Translations under genes and position numbers: made by a program
The notes under the pieces: model-generated
Seen by the model: the letters and a program-made list of their open reading frames with translations, nothing else
Databases searched by the model: none
What the model was told of the DNA's origin: nothing
Assembly (NCBI RefSeq): GCF_029167645.1
Contig: NZ_CP119147.1
Span: forward strand, 4,420,501-4,484,500
Length of the DNA stretch: 64,000 nt
DNA from: Streptomyces sp. AM 2-1-1
GTDB taxonomy: Bacteria > Actinomycetota > Actinomycetes > Streptomycetales > Streptomycetaceae
Reading direction: 5' to 3'
In this document: piece by piece, positions 17,594-27,206 of the stretch
Layout: every line of letters starts with the position of its first letter
Numbering within the stretch: the stretch's first letter is position 1

Positions 17594-18859
17594 ATGCGCC
17601 GCCGACTGATCAACTCCACGCTCGCCGTGGTGCTCGTGGTGATCGCCGTCTTCGGCATCTCCCTGGTCCTCGTGGAGACCCGGACCATCAGCAACAGCGC
17701 CCAGGAGAGCGTGGACTCCGAGGCGCTGCGGCTGATCAGTGTCGTAGAGAGCCGGCTGCTGGGCGAGGAGCGGATCACCGCCGCCGTCCTCGACGAACAG
17801 GTCGTCGGCGACCGCTACGCCCGGGTCGAACTCCCCGGCCGCGCGCCCATCGAGGTCGGCACCCGCCCCGGCGGCAACGCCATCACCGCCGTCGTCGACG
17901 GCGAGGAGGGCGAGCGGGTCACCGTCGAGGAGGCCCGCTCCGCGGTCACCCGCGAGGTCGGCCGCACCCTGCTGATCATCGGTGCGGTGGCCCTCCTCGC
18001 GATCATCTCGGCGGTCCTCCTCGCCGTCCGCCAGGCCAACCGGCTCACCTCCCCGCTCACCGACCTCGCGGAGACCGCCGAACGCCTCGGCTCCGGCGAC
18101 CCGCGCCCTCGCCACAAGCGGTACGGGGTGGCCGAGCTGGACCGGGTCGCCGACGTGCTCGACGCCTCCGCCGAGCGCATCGCCCGGATGCTGACGGCCG
18201 AGCGGCGGCTCGCCGCCGACGCCTCCCACCAGCTGCGGACCCCGCTCACCGCGCTCTCCATGCGCATCGAGGAGATCTCCGTCACCGACGACCCGGAGAT
18301 CGTGAAGGAGGAGGCGAACATCGCCCTCACCCAGGTCGAGCGCCTCACCGACGTCGTGCAGCGGCTGCTGACCAACGCCCGGGACCCGCGCACCGGCTCC
18401 GCCGTCGTCTTCGACCTCGACGAGGTCATCAAGCAGCAGATCGAGGAGTGGCGTCCCGCCTACCGCGGTGAGGGCCGCGCGGTCGTCCGCTCCGGCAGAC
18501 ACGGACTGCGGGCCGTCGGCACCCCCGGGGCCGTCGCCCAGGTGCTCGCCGCTCTCATCGAGAACGCGCTGATGCACGGCGGCGGCACGGTCGCCCTGCG
18601 CACCCGTGTCACCGGCAACCAGATCGTCGTCGAGGTCACCGACGAGGGCGCGGGCGTCCCCGCCGACCTCGGGGCGCGGATCTTCGAACGCTCCATCAGC
18701 GGGCGCAACTCCACCGGCATCGGTCTCGCGGTCGCCCGCGACCTCGCGGAGGCCGACGGCGGACGGCTCGAACTGCTCCAGCAGCAGCCGCCCGTCTTCG
18801 CCCTCTTCCTCGGCAGCCTCGCCCGCACCCCGCGGGAACAGGAACGCCCGGTCCGCTGA
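17594..18859 (+). CDS. Sensor histidine kinase
   Basis: 421 residues. Two membrane helices (~5-27 and ~125-147) flank an extracytoplasmic segment of ~95 residues, followed by a HAMP-like linker. The dimerisation helix carries phospho-acceptor His212 (DASHQLRTPLTAL), and the HATPase has an N box (LIENALMHGG), VTDEGAGVP and STGIGLAVARDLAEADGG. The N box is a little unusual in having no second Asn. It pairs with the response regulator immediately upstream. The sensed signal is unknown; the short sensor region has no recognisable fold. Confidence 0.92.
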   Translation: MRRRLINSTLAVVLVVIAVFGISLVLVETRTISNSAQESVDSEALRLISVVESRLLGEERITAAVLDEQVVGDRYARVELPGRAPIEVGTRPGGNAITAVVDGEEGERVTVEEARSAVTREVGRTLLIIGAVALLAIISAVLLAVRQANRLTSPLTDLAETAERLGSGDPRPRHKRYGVAELDRVADVLDASAERIARMLTAERRLAADASHQLRTPLTALSMRIEEISVTDDPEIVKEEANIALTQVERLTDVVQRLLTNARDPRTGSAVVFDLDEVIKQQIEEWRPAYRGEGRAVVRSGRHGLRAVGTPGAVAQVLAALIENALMHGGGTVALRTRVTGNQIVVEVTDEGAGVPADLGARIFERSISGRNSTGIGLAVARDLAEADGGRLELLQQQPPVFALFLGSLARTPREQERPVR

Positions 18860-18942
18860 GAGCGGGACCGGGCGGAGAAGCGGGTACGAGCGGGAAGCCG
18901 GAGCGCTGCGAGCCGGACCGGGTACGAGCGGGACTCGCGGGA

Positions 18943-19467
18943 TCAGTTCCGCACGGTGTCCGGCGTCACCGGGTCCGAGGGCCGCCGCGGTTCCAGAAAC
19001 CTCTCGGCGACCACCACCGCCTCCTCCTCGGGGGCGGGGAGGGCCTTGAACACCCAGCTGCGGTAGGACCAGAAACGGAAGAGCGTGGCGATCCCGATGC
19101 CCACGACCTTGGCGACGTTGCTCTGGACCGGGGTGTCCCAGCCGAAGCCGTACGTCGCCGCGTACAGCACGCCCGTCTCGATCACCGCACCGACCGCGCT
19201 GAACAGCAGGAAGAGCGTCAGCTCCCGGGTCCGGCCGGTCTTGTCCCGGTCCCGGTAGGTCCAGTGACGGAACCCGACGTAGTTGAAGAGGATGGCCACG
19301 CAGGTGGCCATCAGGCCGGCCCGCACCGTGGGGATGTCCGTGGTGCGCCAGATCAGGTTGGAGACGGCGATGTTGACCACCAGTCCGAGCGCGCCCACCA
19401 CGCCGAACTTGGCGACCTCGCGGGCCAGCCGATCAAGCCGGGTTCGCAGTGCGCCCCGTTCGCTCAT
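18943..19467 (-). CDS. GtrA-family membrane protein
   Basis: 174 residues with four predicted membrane helices. The family signature is seen in KFGVVGALGLVVNIAVSNLI, NYVGFRHWTYRDR and RFWSYRSWVF. GtrA proteins are small membrane proteins often linked to cell-surface polysaccharide synthesis, proposed to move polyprenyl-phosphate sugars across the membrane. It is convergent with the sensor kinase gene and divergent from purK. The C-terminal ~30 residues are acidic and cytoplasmic. It may serve the envelope island further downstream, but adjacency does not show this. Confidence 0.88.
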   Translation of the reverse strand: MSERGALRTRLDRLAREVAKFGVVGALGLVVNIAVSNLIWRTTDIPTVRAGLMATCVAILFNYVGFRHWTYRDRDKTGRTRELTLFLLFSAVGAVIETGVLYAATYGFGWDTPVQSNVAKVVGIGIATLFRFWSYRSWVFKALPAPEEEAVVVAERFLEPRRPSDPVTPDTVRN

Positions 19468-19571
19468 GGTGATCGTTCAGCCCCGTCCGGTCGGCATCGT
19501 CAACCCGCTCATGCTAACCAGCCCGACCGTGTGACGCCCAGAAGAGCCCAGGACCCCCTTTCGGACCAGCG

Positions 19572-19600
19572 TCGAGGGGCCCCGGGACGCCGGATACCCT
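19572..19600 (+). promoter_or_regulatory. Possible leaderless promoter of purK
   Basis: TACCCT at 19595-19600 ends 6 nt before the GTG start of purK, so transcription would begin at or next to the start codon. TCGAGG, 17 nt further up, is a weak -35. No ribosome-binding site precedes the GTG. Confidence 0.4.
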
Positions 19601-19606
19601 GGACGG

Positions 19607-20758
19607 GTGACGTTTCCGGTAGTCGGCATGGTCGGCGGCGGTCAGCTCGCCCGCATGACCCACGAGGCGGGTATCCCCCTCGGCCTGACATTCAAGCTGC
19701 TCAGTGACACTCCCCAGGACTCGGCCGCCCAGGTGGTGAACGAGGTCGTCGTCGGTGATTACCGTGACCTCGAGACCCTGCGCGCGTTCGCGCGCGGCTG
19801 CGACGTGATCACGTTCGACCACGAACACGTGCCCACCGAGCACCTGCGGGCCCTGGAAGCGGACGGCATCGCCGTACGCCCCGGTCCCGACGCCCTGCGC
19901 CACGCGCAGGACAAGGGCGTGATGCGGGCCCGGCTCACCGAACTCGGCGTGCCCTGCCCCCGCCACCGCCTCGTCACCGGCCCCGCCGACGTCACCGCCT
20001 TCGCGGACGAGGGCGACGGCTACCCGGTGATCCTCAAGACGGTCCGCGGCGGCTACGACGGCAAGGGCGTCTGGGTGGTCCGCTCCGAGGCCGACGCCGC
20101 CGAGCCGTTCCGCGCCGGCGTCCCGGTCCTCGCGGAGGAGAAGGTCGACTTCGTAAGGGAGCTGGCGGCGAACATCGTCCGTTCCCCGCACGGCCAGGCC
20201 GTCGCCTACCCCGTGGTCGAGTCGGTCCAGGTCGACGGGGTCTGCGACACCGTCATCGCCCCGGCCCCGGACCTCGACGAGAAGCTGGCCGGCGAAGCCC
20301 AGCGGCTCGCGCTGCGGATCGCCGCCGAGCTCGGTGTCGTCGGCCACCTCGCCGTCGAGCTCTTCGAGACCCGCGACGCCGACGGGACCCCCGGCATCCT
20401 CGTCAACGAACTGGCCATGCGCCCGCACAACTCCGGGCACTGGACCCAGGACGGCGCGATGACCTCGCAGTTCGCCAACCACGTCCGCGCCGTGCTCGAC
20501 CTGCCGCTCGGCGACCCGCGCCCCCGCGCCCCCTGGACGGTCATGTGCAACGTCCTGGGCGGCGACTACCCGGACATGTACCAGGGCTACCTGCACTGCA
20601 TGGCCCGGGACCCGCAGCTCAAGATCCACATGTACGGCAAGGACGTGAAGCCCGGCCGCAAGGTCGGACACGTCAACACCTACGGCGACGATCTGGCGGA
20701 CGTGCGGGAGCGCGCCCGCCACGCGGCCGACTACCTCCGAGGGACGATCACCGAATGA
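19607..20758 (+). CDS. purK: 5-(carboxyamino)imidazole ribonucleotide synthase
   Basis: 383 residues, ATP-grasp superfamily. It uses ATP and bicarbonate to carboxylate aminoimidazole ribonucleotide in purine synthesis. Key stretches are [13 protein letters not shown] at the N-terminus, [19 protein letters not shown] (ATP-grasp lysine and glycine loop), [11 protein letters not shown], and [14 protein letters not shown] near 270. The start GTG 19607 probably heads a leaderless mRNA. The stop overlaps the purE ATG (ATGA). The start matches the family N-terminus closely, with no missing residues. Confidence 0.95.
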   Translation: MTFPVVGMVGGGQLARMTHEAGIPLGLTFKLLSDTPQDSAAQVVNEVVVGDYRDLETLRAFARGCDVITFDHEHVPTEHLRALEADGIAVRPGPDALRHAQDKGVMRARLTELGVPCPRHRLVTGPADVTAFADEGDGYPVILKTVRGGYDGKGVWVVRSEADAAEPFRAGVPVLAEEKVDFVRELAANIVRSPHGQAVAYPVVESVQVDGVCDTVIAPAPDLDEKLAGEAQRLALRIAAELGVVGHLAVELFETRDADGTPGILVNELAMRPHNSGHWTQDGAMTSQFANHVRAVLDLPLGDPRPRAPWTVMCNVLGGDYPDMYQGYLHCMARDPQLKIHMYGKDVKPGRKVGHVNTYGDDLADVRERARHAADYLRGTITE

Positions 20759-21291
20759 CAGACCCGCGCACCGCGCCCGTAGTCGGCATCGTCATGGGAT
20801 CGGACTCCGACTGGCCCGTCATGGAGGCCGCGGCCCAGGCGCTCGACGAGTTCGGCATCCCCCACGAGGTCGACGTCGTCTCCGCCCACCGCATGCCCCG
20901 CGAGATGATCGCGTACGGCGAGCAGGCGGCCGGCCGCGGCCTCGAAGTGATCATCGCCGGCGCGGGCGGCGCCGCCCACCTGCCCGGCATGCTGGCCTCC
21001 GTCACCCCGCTGCCCGTCATCGGCGTCCCCGTACCGCTGAAGTACCTCGACGGCATGGACAGCCTGCTCTCCATCGTGCAGATGCCCGCCGGAGTGCCCG
21101 TCGCCACCGTCTCCGTCGGCGGCGCCCGCAACGCCGGACTCCTCGCCGCCCGCATCCTCGCCACCGGCGACGAGGCGCTCCGCGACCGGATGACGGCCTT
21201 CCTCGGCGAGCTGAACGAACAGGCCACCGAGAAGGGCCGGCGGCTCCGGGCCAAGGTCGAGGGCGCCGACTCCTTCGGTTTCGGGAAGTAG
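20755..21291 (+). CDS. purE: 5-(carboxyamino)imidazole ribonucleotide mutase
   Basis: 178 residues. It moves the carboxyl group of N5-CAIR to C4, working directly after PurK. The class I PurE signature [38 protein letters not shown] and the [20 protein letters not shown] loop are all intact. Its ATG 20755 overlaps the purK stop by 4 nt, so translation is coupled and the start is unambiguous. The tail (~15 residues rich in Lys/Arg) is normal for actinobacterial homologues. Confidence 0.97.
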   Translation: MTDPRTAPVVGIVMGSDSDWPVMEAAAQALDEFGIPHEVDVVSAHRMPREMIAYGEQAAGRGLEVIIAGAGGAAHLPGMLASVTPLPVIGVPVPLKYLDGMDSLLSIVQMPAGVPVATVSVGGARNAGLLAARILATGDEALRDRMTAFLGELNEQATEKGRRLRAKVEGADSFGFGK

Positions 21292-21302
21292 GCTCCCCGC
21301 CC

Positions 21303-22535
21303 ATGAAGCAGACGGATACCGCAGACCACGCAGCCCACGCGGACCACCTGCGGCGGGCCCGGGACCTCCTCGCCGTCCACCCCGTCGTGGACGGCCACAA
21401 CGACCTTCCGTGGGCCCTGCGCGAGCAGGTGGGCTACGACCTGAACGACCGGGACCTCGCCCAGGACCAGACCGGCCTCCTCCACACCGACCTGCCCCGG
21501 CTCCGCGCCGGCGGGGTCGGCGCGCAGTTCTGGTCGGTGTACGTGCGCTCCGACCTCAGCGGCGACGCGGCCGTCAGCGCCACCCTCGAACAGATCGACA
21601 TCGTCGGTGAGATGCAGACGCGCTACCCCGCGCACCTGCGCCGGGCGCTGACCGCCGACGACATGGAGGCGGCCCGCACCGAAGGGCGCATCGCCTCCCT
21701 GATGGGCGCCGAGGGCGGTCACTCGATCAACAACTCGCTGGCCACCCTCCGCGCCCTGCACACCCTCGGCGTCCGCTACATGACGCTGACCCACAACGAC
21801 AACCTCGCCTGGGCGGACTCCGCGACCGACGTCGCGCGCCTCGGCGGCCTCTCCGGGTTCGGCCGCGAGGTCGTCCGCGAGATGAACCGCTGCGGCATGC
21901 TCGTCGACCTCTCGCACGTGGCGGCCGGCACCATGCGCGACGCCATCGCCACCAGCGAGGCGCCCGTCGTCTTCTCGCACTCCTCGGCCCGGGCCGTCTG
22001 CGACCACCCGCGCAACGTCCCCGACGACGTGCTCCTGTCGCTCCGGGACAACGGCGGGGTCGCGATGGCCACCTTCGTACCCAAGTTCGTGCTGCAGGCC
22101 GCCGTCGAGTGGACCCAGGCCGCCGACCGGAACATGCGCGAGCACGGCCTGCACCACCTCGACACCAGCCCGCAGGCCATGCGCATCCACGAGGACTTCG
22201 AGGAGGCGAACCCGCGACCCGTCGCCACCGTCGCGACCGTCGCGGACCACCTCGACCACATGCGCGAGGTGGCCGGGGTCGACCACATCGGCGTCGGCGG
22301 CGACTACGACGGCACTCCGTTCCTCCCGCAGGGTCTGGAGGACGTCTCCGGCTACCCGAACCTGATCGCGGAACTGCTGCGCCGCAACTGGTCCGAGGCC
22401 GACCTCGCCAAGCTCACCTGGCAGAACGCGGTGCGCGTGCTGCGCGACGCCGAGGCCGTGGCCCGGGACCTCCAGTTCCGCCGGAGTCCGTCCCACGCCA
22501 CCATCGAGGAGATGGACGGCACGGCCCGGGTCTGA
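21303..22535 (+). CDS. Membrane dipeptidase (peptidase family M19)
   Basis: 410 residues. The renal-dipeptidase-like zinc hydrolase family: His32/Asp34 in VDGHNDLPW are the first metal ligands, GAEGGHSI supplies the bridging Glu region, [12 protein letters not shown] and VDLSHVA provide further ligands, and [14 protein letters not shown] and [10 protein letters not shown] complete the active site. No signal peptide is visible, so the enzyme is probably cytoplasmic and cleaves dipeptides, possibly D-containing ones. It starts 11 nt after purE and should be cotranscribed with purKE, a pairing seen across streptomycetes without a known reason. A clear terminator follows. Confidence 0.92.
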   Translation: MKQTDTADHAAHADHLRRARDLLAVHPVVDGHNDLPWALREQVGYDLNDRDLAQDQTGLLHTDLPRLRAGGVGAQFWSVYVRSDLSGDAAVSATLEQIDIVGEMQTRYPAHLRRALTADDMEAARTEGRIASLMGAEGGHSINNSLATLRALHTLGVRYMTLTHNDNLAWADSATDVARLGGLSGFGREVVREMNRCGMLVDLSHVAAGTMRDAIATSEAPVVFSHSSARAVCDHPRNVPDDVLLSLRDNGGVAMATFVPKFVLQAAVEWTQAADRNMREHGLHHLDTSPQAMRIHEDFEEANPRPVATVATVADHLDHMREVAGVDHIGVGGDYDGTPFLPQGLEDVSGYPNLIAELLRRNWSEADLAKLTWQNAVRVLRDAEAVARDLQFRRSPSHATIEEMDGTARV

Positions 22536-22570
22536 CCCCCGGTCCGGCCGGCACCGTCCGTACGGACGCC

Positions 22571-22605
22571 GGGAGGCCGCACCGGAACACCGGGTGCGGC
22601 CTCCC
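22571..22605. terminator. Terminator between the dipeptidase and ugd genes
   Basis: A perfect 13-bp stem (GGGAGGCCGCACC with its complement ending GCGGCCTCCC) and a 9-nt loop lie 35 nt after the dipeptidase stop and 43 nt before the end of the convergent dehydrogenase gene. Confidence 0.85.
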
Positions 22606-22647
22606 CGCGTACGCGGGCCGCGGTCCGCCGGCCGGGACGGGGATCCG

Positions 22648-23991
22648 TCAGGCGGTCGGGCGGCCCATCGCCCGGAACGTCCAGCCGGCCGCCCGCCACA
22701 CCGCGCTGTCCAGCGCGTTGCGCCCGTCGAGCACGGTGCGGCGCGCGGCGACCTCGCCCAGCGCCGCCGGGTCGAGCTCACGGAACTCCCGCCACTCCGT
22801 CAGGTGCAGCACCACGTCCGCACCGCGCACCGCGTCCAGCGCGCTCTCCGCGTACCCGAGGGTCGGGAAGAGGCGGCGGGCGTTCTCCATGCCCTTCGGG
22901 TCGAAGACGGTGACCTGGCCGCCCTGCAGGTGGATCTGGCCGGCGACGTTCAGCGCGGGGGAGTCGCGCACGTCGTCCGAGTCCGGCTTGAAGGTCGCGC
23001 CCAGCACCGCCACCCGGGTGCCCAGGAACGAGCTGCCGCCCACGGCCTCCCGGGCCAACTCCACCATGTGGCCCCGGCGGCGCATGTTGATCGAGTCCAC
23101 CTCGCGCAGGAACGTCAGCGCCTGGTCGGCGCCCAGCTCCCCGGCGCGCGCCATGAACGCCCGGATGTCCTTGGGCAGGCAACCACCGCCGAAGCCGATG
23201 CCGGCCCGCAGGAACTTCGAGCCGATCCGCTCGTCGTGCCCGATCGCCTCCGCCAGTTTCACCACGTCGCCGTCGGCCGCCTCGCAGACCTCGGCCATCG
23301 CGTTGATGAAGGAGATCTTGGTGGCGAGGAAGGAGTTGGCCGAGGTCTTCACCAGCTCGGCGGTGGGGAAGTCGGTGACGACGAAGGGGGAGCCCTCCGC
23401 GACCGGTACGGCGTACACCTCGCGCAGCAGCTTCTCGGACCGCTCGCTCCGCACGCCCACAACGATCCGGTCCGGGTGCAGGGTGTCCTTCACGGCGAAG
23501 CCCTCGCGGAGGAACTCCGGGTTCCACGCCAGCTCCGCGCCGGCGCCCGCCGGGGCCAGCTCGGCCAGCCGCCGCGCCAGCCGGTCCGCCGAGCCGACCG
23601 GCACGGTGGACTTGCCGACGACCAGCGCCGGACGGGTCAGGTGCGGGGCCAGCGAGTCGAAGGCGCTGTCCACGTAGCTCATGTCGCAGGCGTACTCACC
23701 GTGCTTCTGCGGGGTGTTCACGCAGACGAAGTGGACGTCGCCGAAGGCGCCGACCTCCTCCCACGAGGTGGTGAACCGCAACCGTCCGGTGGAGCCCTCG
23801 ATGCCCGCCACGTGCTTCTGGAGGATCTCCTCCAGGCCGGGTTCGTACATCGGCACCCGGCCCGCCGACAGCAGCTCGATCTTCTCCGGCACCACGTCGA
23901 GCCCGAGGACTTCGAAGCCCAGCTCCGCCATGGCCGCGGCATGGGTGGCGCCGAGATAGCCGGTGCCGATCACAGTGATCCTGAGGGCCAT
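22648..23991 (-). CDS. UDP-glucose 6-dehydrogenase
   Basis: 447 residues. It oxidises UDP-glucose to UDP-glucuronate in two NAD+-dependent steps, giving an acidic sugar donor for surface polymers. The Rossmann motif GTGYLGATHA is at the N-terminus, STVPVGSADR and FLREGFAVKD follow, and the catalytic cysteine is Cys271 in GFGGGCLPKDIRAF. The C-terminal UDP-binding domain contains GATFKPDSDDVRDSP. The start ATG 23991 has AGGAG 6 nt away. It is a single-gene unit. Being close to the LCP island, it may supply precursor for glycopolymers. A GDP-mannose dehydrogenase is the alternative within the superfamily. Confidence 0.92.
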   Translation of the reverse strand: MALRITVIGTGYLGATHAAAMAELGFEVLGLDVVPEKIELLSAGRVPMYEPGLEEILQKHVAGIEGSTGRLRFTTSWEEVGAFGDVHFVCVNTPQKHGEYACDMSYVDSAFDSLAPHLTRPALVVGKSTVPVGSADRLARRLAELAPAGAGAELAWNPEFLREGFAVKDTLHPDRIVVGVRSERSEKLLREVYAVPVAEGSPFVVTDFPTAELVKTSANSFLATKISFINAMAEVCEAADGDVVKLAEAIGHDERIGSKFLRAGIGFGGGCLPKDIRAFMARAGELGADQALTFLREVDSINMRRRGHMVELAREAVGGSSFLGTRVAVLGATFKPDSDDVRDSPALNVAGQIHLQGGQVTVFDPKGMENARRLFPTLGYAESALDAVRGADVVLHLTEWREFRELDPAALGEVAARRTVLDGRNALDSAVWRAAGWTFRAMGRPTA

Positions 23992-24179
23992 GGGTGCTCC
24001 TGGATGAAACGGACGGACGTGCCTCGCCGAGCATAGTCGGGGCCTCCGGGCCGCCATTTCCGCCCGGTGCGTGCCGCTTGCGACCGGTTCGGGCCGGGGC
24101 GGTGTCCTTCCCCCGCGGGCTGTCGTCAAGCTCACGCGTCCCTCACGTAGGACATCGCGCGCGGCCGGGACTAAAATTG

Positions 24180-24200
24180 GGTTACTGAACGGTAGTTAGC
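24180..24200. promoter_or_regulatory. Candidate operator before the acyl-CoA dehydrogenase
   Basis: A quasi-palindrome GGTTACT-(7 nt)-AGTTAGC (5 of 7 positions pair) lies just upstream of the ribosome site. The pattern resembles TetR-family operators that often control acyl-CoA dehydrogenase genes. No TetR gene is nearby. Confidence 0.35.
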
Positions 24201-24220
24201 ATCCTTGGGGAGTGAGCGTC

Positions 24221-25378
24221 TTGGCGGGTTCGACCGATTTCGACCTTTACCGTCCGGCCGAGGAGCACGACATGCTCCGCGAGACGATCCGGTCGCTCGC
24301 CGAGGCGAAGATCGCGCCCTTCGCGGCGGCGGTGGACGAGGAGGGCCGCTTCCCCCAGGAGGCGCTGGACGCCCTGGTCGCCGCCGACCTGCACGCGGTC
24401 CACGTGCCCGAGGAGTACGGCGGCGCGGGCGCCGACGCCCTCGCCACGGTCATCGTGATCGAGGAGGTGGCCCGCGCCTGCGCGTCCTCCTCCCTCATTC
24501 CGGCCGTCAACAAGCTCGGTTCCCTCCCGGTCATCCTCTCCGGCTCCGAGGCCCTGAAGAAGAAGTACCTGGGCCCGCTCGCCAAGGGCGACGCGATGTT
24601 CTCGTACGCCCTTTCCGAGCCGGACGCGGGCTCCGACGCGGCCGGCATGAAGACCAAGGCCGTGCGCGACGGCGACTTCTGGGTCCTCAACGGCGTGAAG
24701 CGCTGGATCACCAACGCCGGGGTCTCCGAGTACTACACGGTGATGGCCGTCACCGACCCGGCCAAGCGCTCCAAGGGCATCTCGGCGTTCGTCGTCGAGA
24801 AGTCCGACGAGGGCGTCTCCTTCGGCGCACCGGAGAAGAAGCTCGGCATCAAGGGCTCCCCGACCCGCGAGATCTACTTCGACAACGTGCGCATCCCCGC
24901 CGACCGCATGATCGGCGACGAGGGCACCGGCTTCGCCACCGCCATGAAGACCCTGGACCACACCCGCATCACCATCGCGGCCCAGGCGCTCGGCATCGCC
25001 CAGGGCGCCCTGGACTACGCCAAGGGGTACGTCCAGGAGCGCAAGCAGTTCGGCAAGCCCATCGCCGACTTCCAGGGCATCCAGTTCATGCTCGCCGACA
25101 TGGCGATGAAGCTGGAGGCCGCCCGCCAGCTCACCTACAGCGCCGCCGCCAAGTCGGAGCGCCTCGACAGCGACCTGACCTTCTTCGGCGCCGCGGCCAA
25201 GTGCTTCGCCTCCGACGTCGCCATGGAGGTCACCACCGACGCGGTCCAGCTCCTCGGCGGTTACGGCTACACCCGTGACTACCCGGTCGAGCGCATGATG
25301 CGCGACGCCAAGATCACCCAGATCTACGAGGGCACGAACCAGGTCCAGCGGATCGTGATGGCGCGGAACCTGCCGTAG
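24221..25378 (+). CDS. Acyl-CoA dehydrogenase
   Basis: 385 residues from a TTG at 24221. A GTG nine nt earlier is in frame, but the GGGGAG ribosome site abuts it and stands at proper distance only from the TTG. The FAD-dependent fold is clear: YALSEPDAGSDAAGM and WITNAGVSEYYTVMA (flavin binding), RKQFGKPIADFQGIQFMLAD, QLLGGYGYTRDYPVER and MRDAKITQIYEGTN with catalytic base Glu370. It should act on short- or medium-chain acyl-CoA in beta-oxidation or branched-chain amino-acid breakdown, passing electrons to ETF. A candidate operator precedes it. The chain-length preference cannot be deduced. Confidence 0.93.
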   Translation: MAGSTDFDLYRPAEEHDMLRETIRSLAEAKIAPFAAAVDEEGRFPQEALDALVAADLHAVHVPEEYGGAGADALATVIVIEEVARACASSSLIPAVNKLGSLPVILSGSEALKKKYLGPLAKGDAMFSYALSEPDAGSDAAGMKTKAVRDGDFWVLNGVKRWITNAGVSEYYTVMAVTDPAKRSKGISAFVVEKSDEGVSFGAPEKKLGIKGSPTREIYFDNVRIPADRMIGDEGTGFATAMKTLDHTRITIAAQALGIAQGALDYAKGYVQERKQFGKPIADFQGIQFMLADMAMKLEAARQLTYSAAAKSERLDSDLTFFGAAAKCFASDVAMEVTTDAVQLLGGYGYTRDYPVERMMRDAKITQIYEGTNQVQRIVMARNLP

Positions 25379-25470
25379 CCCGACCAGTCCCACCCGTCAC
25401 CCGCTCGCCCGCTTCACCCGTCGCCCGCTTCTTCCGCACGGAACCGCGCGGACCGGCGGCGCGGTCCCGT

Positions 25471-25508
25471 ACGGCCCCCGGAATCCGCCAGCGCGCGCCG
25501 GGGGCCGT
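25471..25508 (+). terminator. Hairpin downstream of the acyl-CoA dehydrogenase
   Basis: The arms ACGGCCCCCGG and CCGGGGGCCGT are perfectly complementary (11 bp) with a 16-nt loop. Confidence 0.6.
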
Positions 25509-25534
25509 TCGCACGGGCCGACGGCGCCGGCGGA

Positions 25535-25563
25535 CCGCCCTCCGCGATGCCCGCGGAGGGCGG
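25535..25563 (+). terminator. Second hairpin downstream of the acyl-CoA dehydrogenase
   Basis: The arms CCGCCCTCCGCG and CGCGGAGGGCGG are perfect (12 bp) with a 5-nt loop, a stronger terminator candidate than the first. Confidence 0.7.
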
Positions 25564-25753
25564 CCGCCCCCTGCCGCCCGCTACGCGACGATCCGCCCGG
25601 AACGCTCCTCGGGAGGGTCGGCACGGCGAAACTTTCGGTGAGTCGATGCGCCGTATCGGATCGTGTGAGATCCCTTGACGCCCTGGAAAATACCCGCCTA
25701 CCGTCGCCGCCACAGCGTGCCGAGGGCCGCTGCGAGGAGAAGGGGCGGAGTCC

Positions 25754-27121
25754 ATGGCTCGAAAGTTTTCGACTGCCGGTCTGGCGGTGACGGTGGCGCT
25801 CACCGCCACCCTGGCGACGGCGGTGGCCGTGGGGGCCGCCGGAGCCGCCGAGGGCGGAGGCGACCCGGGGAGCGGGCGGGATACGACCGCGCACGCGCGG
25901 CAGGCCGGGACGCACTGGGTGAACACCTGGACGTCCATGCCGCAGCTGACCGAGCCGAACAACATGCCGCCCGCCCCCTTCACCCAGGACGGCAAGGTCC
26001 TCGACGACGCCACCCTGCGGCAGACCGTCCACGTGTCGGTCGGCGGGAAACAGGTGCGGCTGCGGTTCTCCAACGCGTTCGGCGGCGCCGCGCTTCCGCT
26101 CACCTCGGTGTCGGTGGCGCTGCCCGCCGACGGCAGGGCCGGCGCCCGCGCGATCCGGCCGGGGACCTCCCGGACGGTGACCTTCGGAGGGAGCGCCCGG
26201 GCCGACGTCCCGGTGGGCTCGCAGATCGTCTCGGACCCGCTGGACTTCGACGTGCCGCCCGGGACGAACCTCACGGTGACGGTCTACCTGGCACACGGGC
26301 AGGCGTCGGACAGCGTCACCTCGCACCCGGGCTCCCGGACCACCTCGTACCTGCTCGCCGGAGACCACGTGCGGGACGAGGACCTGCCCGGTGCCGCCTC
26401 GACCGCCCACTGGTACTTCCTCAGCGGCGTCGAGGTCTGGTCGCCGGAGACCACCGCCGCCGCCGTCATCGTGGGCGACTCGCTGACCGACGGCCGGGGC
26501 TCCACCACCGACGCGAACAACCGCTGGCCCGACCAGCTGGTGGAGCGGCTGCGCTCCCGGCCGGACACGGCCTCCACCGCGATCCTCAACCAGGCGGCCG
26601 GCGGCAACCGCGTGCTCGACGACGGCCTCGGCCCCAACGCCCTCTCCCGGGTGGACCGCGACGTCCTGGCACAGAGCGGGGTGGAGTGGGCACTCGTCTT
26701 CGAGGGCGTCAACGACATCGGCACGGCCGACGCCACCGAGGCCGCCCAGCGGCGGACGGCCGACGCCCTCGTCGCCGCCTACGACCAGATCATCGTCCGG
26801 GCGCACGCCCAGGGCATCCGGGTCTACGGGGCGACACTGACCCCCTTCGGCGGCAACACCGGCTACGACGACCCGGACGGCTACCGCGAGCAGGCCCGGC
26901 AGAAGGTCAACGCCTGGATCCGGACCGCCGGACGGTTAGACGGCGTGGTGGACTTTGACCGGGCGGCCCGCGACCCGCGGAACCCCCGTCAGCTCCTGCC
27001 CGCGTACTCCGACGCCGACCACCTGCACCTGAACCCGGCGGGCTACGCGGCGCTCGCCGCCGCCGTCCCTGCCCGCCTCTTCCACCGGGAGCCGCTGCCC
27101 CGGGGCTTCGGCTTCGACTGA
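25754..27121 (+). CDS. Secreted SGNH/GDSL hydrolase
   Basis: 455 residues with a Sec-type signal peptide (~1-32: MARKFSTAGLAVTVALTATL then an AxA-type end). A beta-rich N-terminal domain of about 170 residues precedes the hydrolase. The nucleophile is Ser243 in VGDSLTDGRG, followed by NQAAGGNRVL (block II), FEGVNDIG (block III) and the Asp420/His423 pair in SDADHLHLN. The enzyme acts outside the cell as an esterase or lipase; homologues are deacetylases of polysaccharides or plant esters, but the substrate is not evident. GGAG lies 3 nt before the ATG and AGGAGAAGGGG a little further up. Confidence 0.9.
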   Translation: MARKFSTAGLAVTVALTATLATAVAVGAAGAAEGGGDPGSGRDTTAHARQAGTHWVNTWTSMPQLTEPNNMPPAPFTQDGKVLDDATLRQTVHVSVGGKQVRLRFSNAFGGAALPLTSVSVALPADGRAGARAIRPGTSRTVTFGGSARADVPVGSQIVSDPLDFDVPPGTNLTVTVYLAHGQASDSVTSHPGSRTTSYLLAGDHVRDEDLPGAASTAHWYFLSGVEVWSPETTAAAVIVGDSLTDGRGSTTDANNRWPDQLVERLRSRPDTASTAILNQAAGGNRVLDDGLGPNALSRVDRDVLAQSGVEWALVFEGVNDIGTADATEAAQRRTADALVAAYDQIIVRAHAQGIRVYGATLTPFGGNTGYDDPDGYREQARQKVNAWIRTAGRLDGVVDFDRAARDPRNPRQLLPAYSDADHLHLNPAGYAALAAAVPARLFHREPLPRGFGFD

Positions 27122-27153
27122 ACCGTGCGCGCCCCGGCGCGGTGCACGCGTGC

Positions 27154-27184
27154 GAGCCGGAACCCCCGCTCGGGATCCCGGCTC
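27154..27184. terminator. Imperfect terminator between convergent genes
   Basis: GAGCCGG (27154-27160) pairs with CCGGCTC (27178-27184), with further partial pairing of ACCCCCG/CGGGAT inside. It lies between the stops of the SGNH hydrolase and the first LCP gene. Confidence 0.55.
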
Positions 27185-27206
27185 GTCGTGCGTGGGGTGC
27201 GGGCGC

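Larger units (their letters stand above)
25379..25753. other. Intergenic region with two hairpins
   Basis: About 375 bp, no gene. It holds two perfect stems downstream of the acyl-CoA dehydrogenase (25471-25508 and 25535-25563). The last ~130 bp (AACTTTCGG to GGAAAATACC) are AT-richer and probably carry the promoter of the secreted SGNH hydrolase. Confidence 0.6.
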
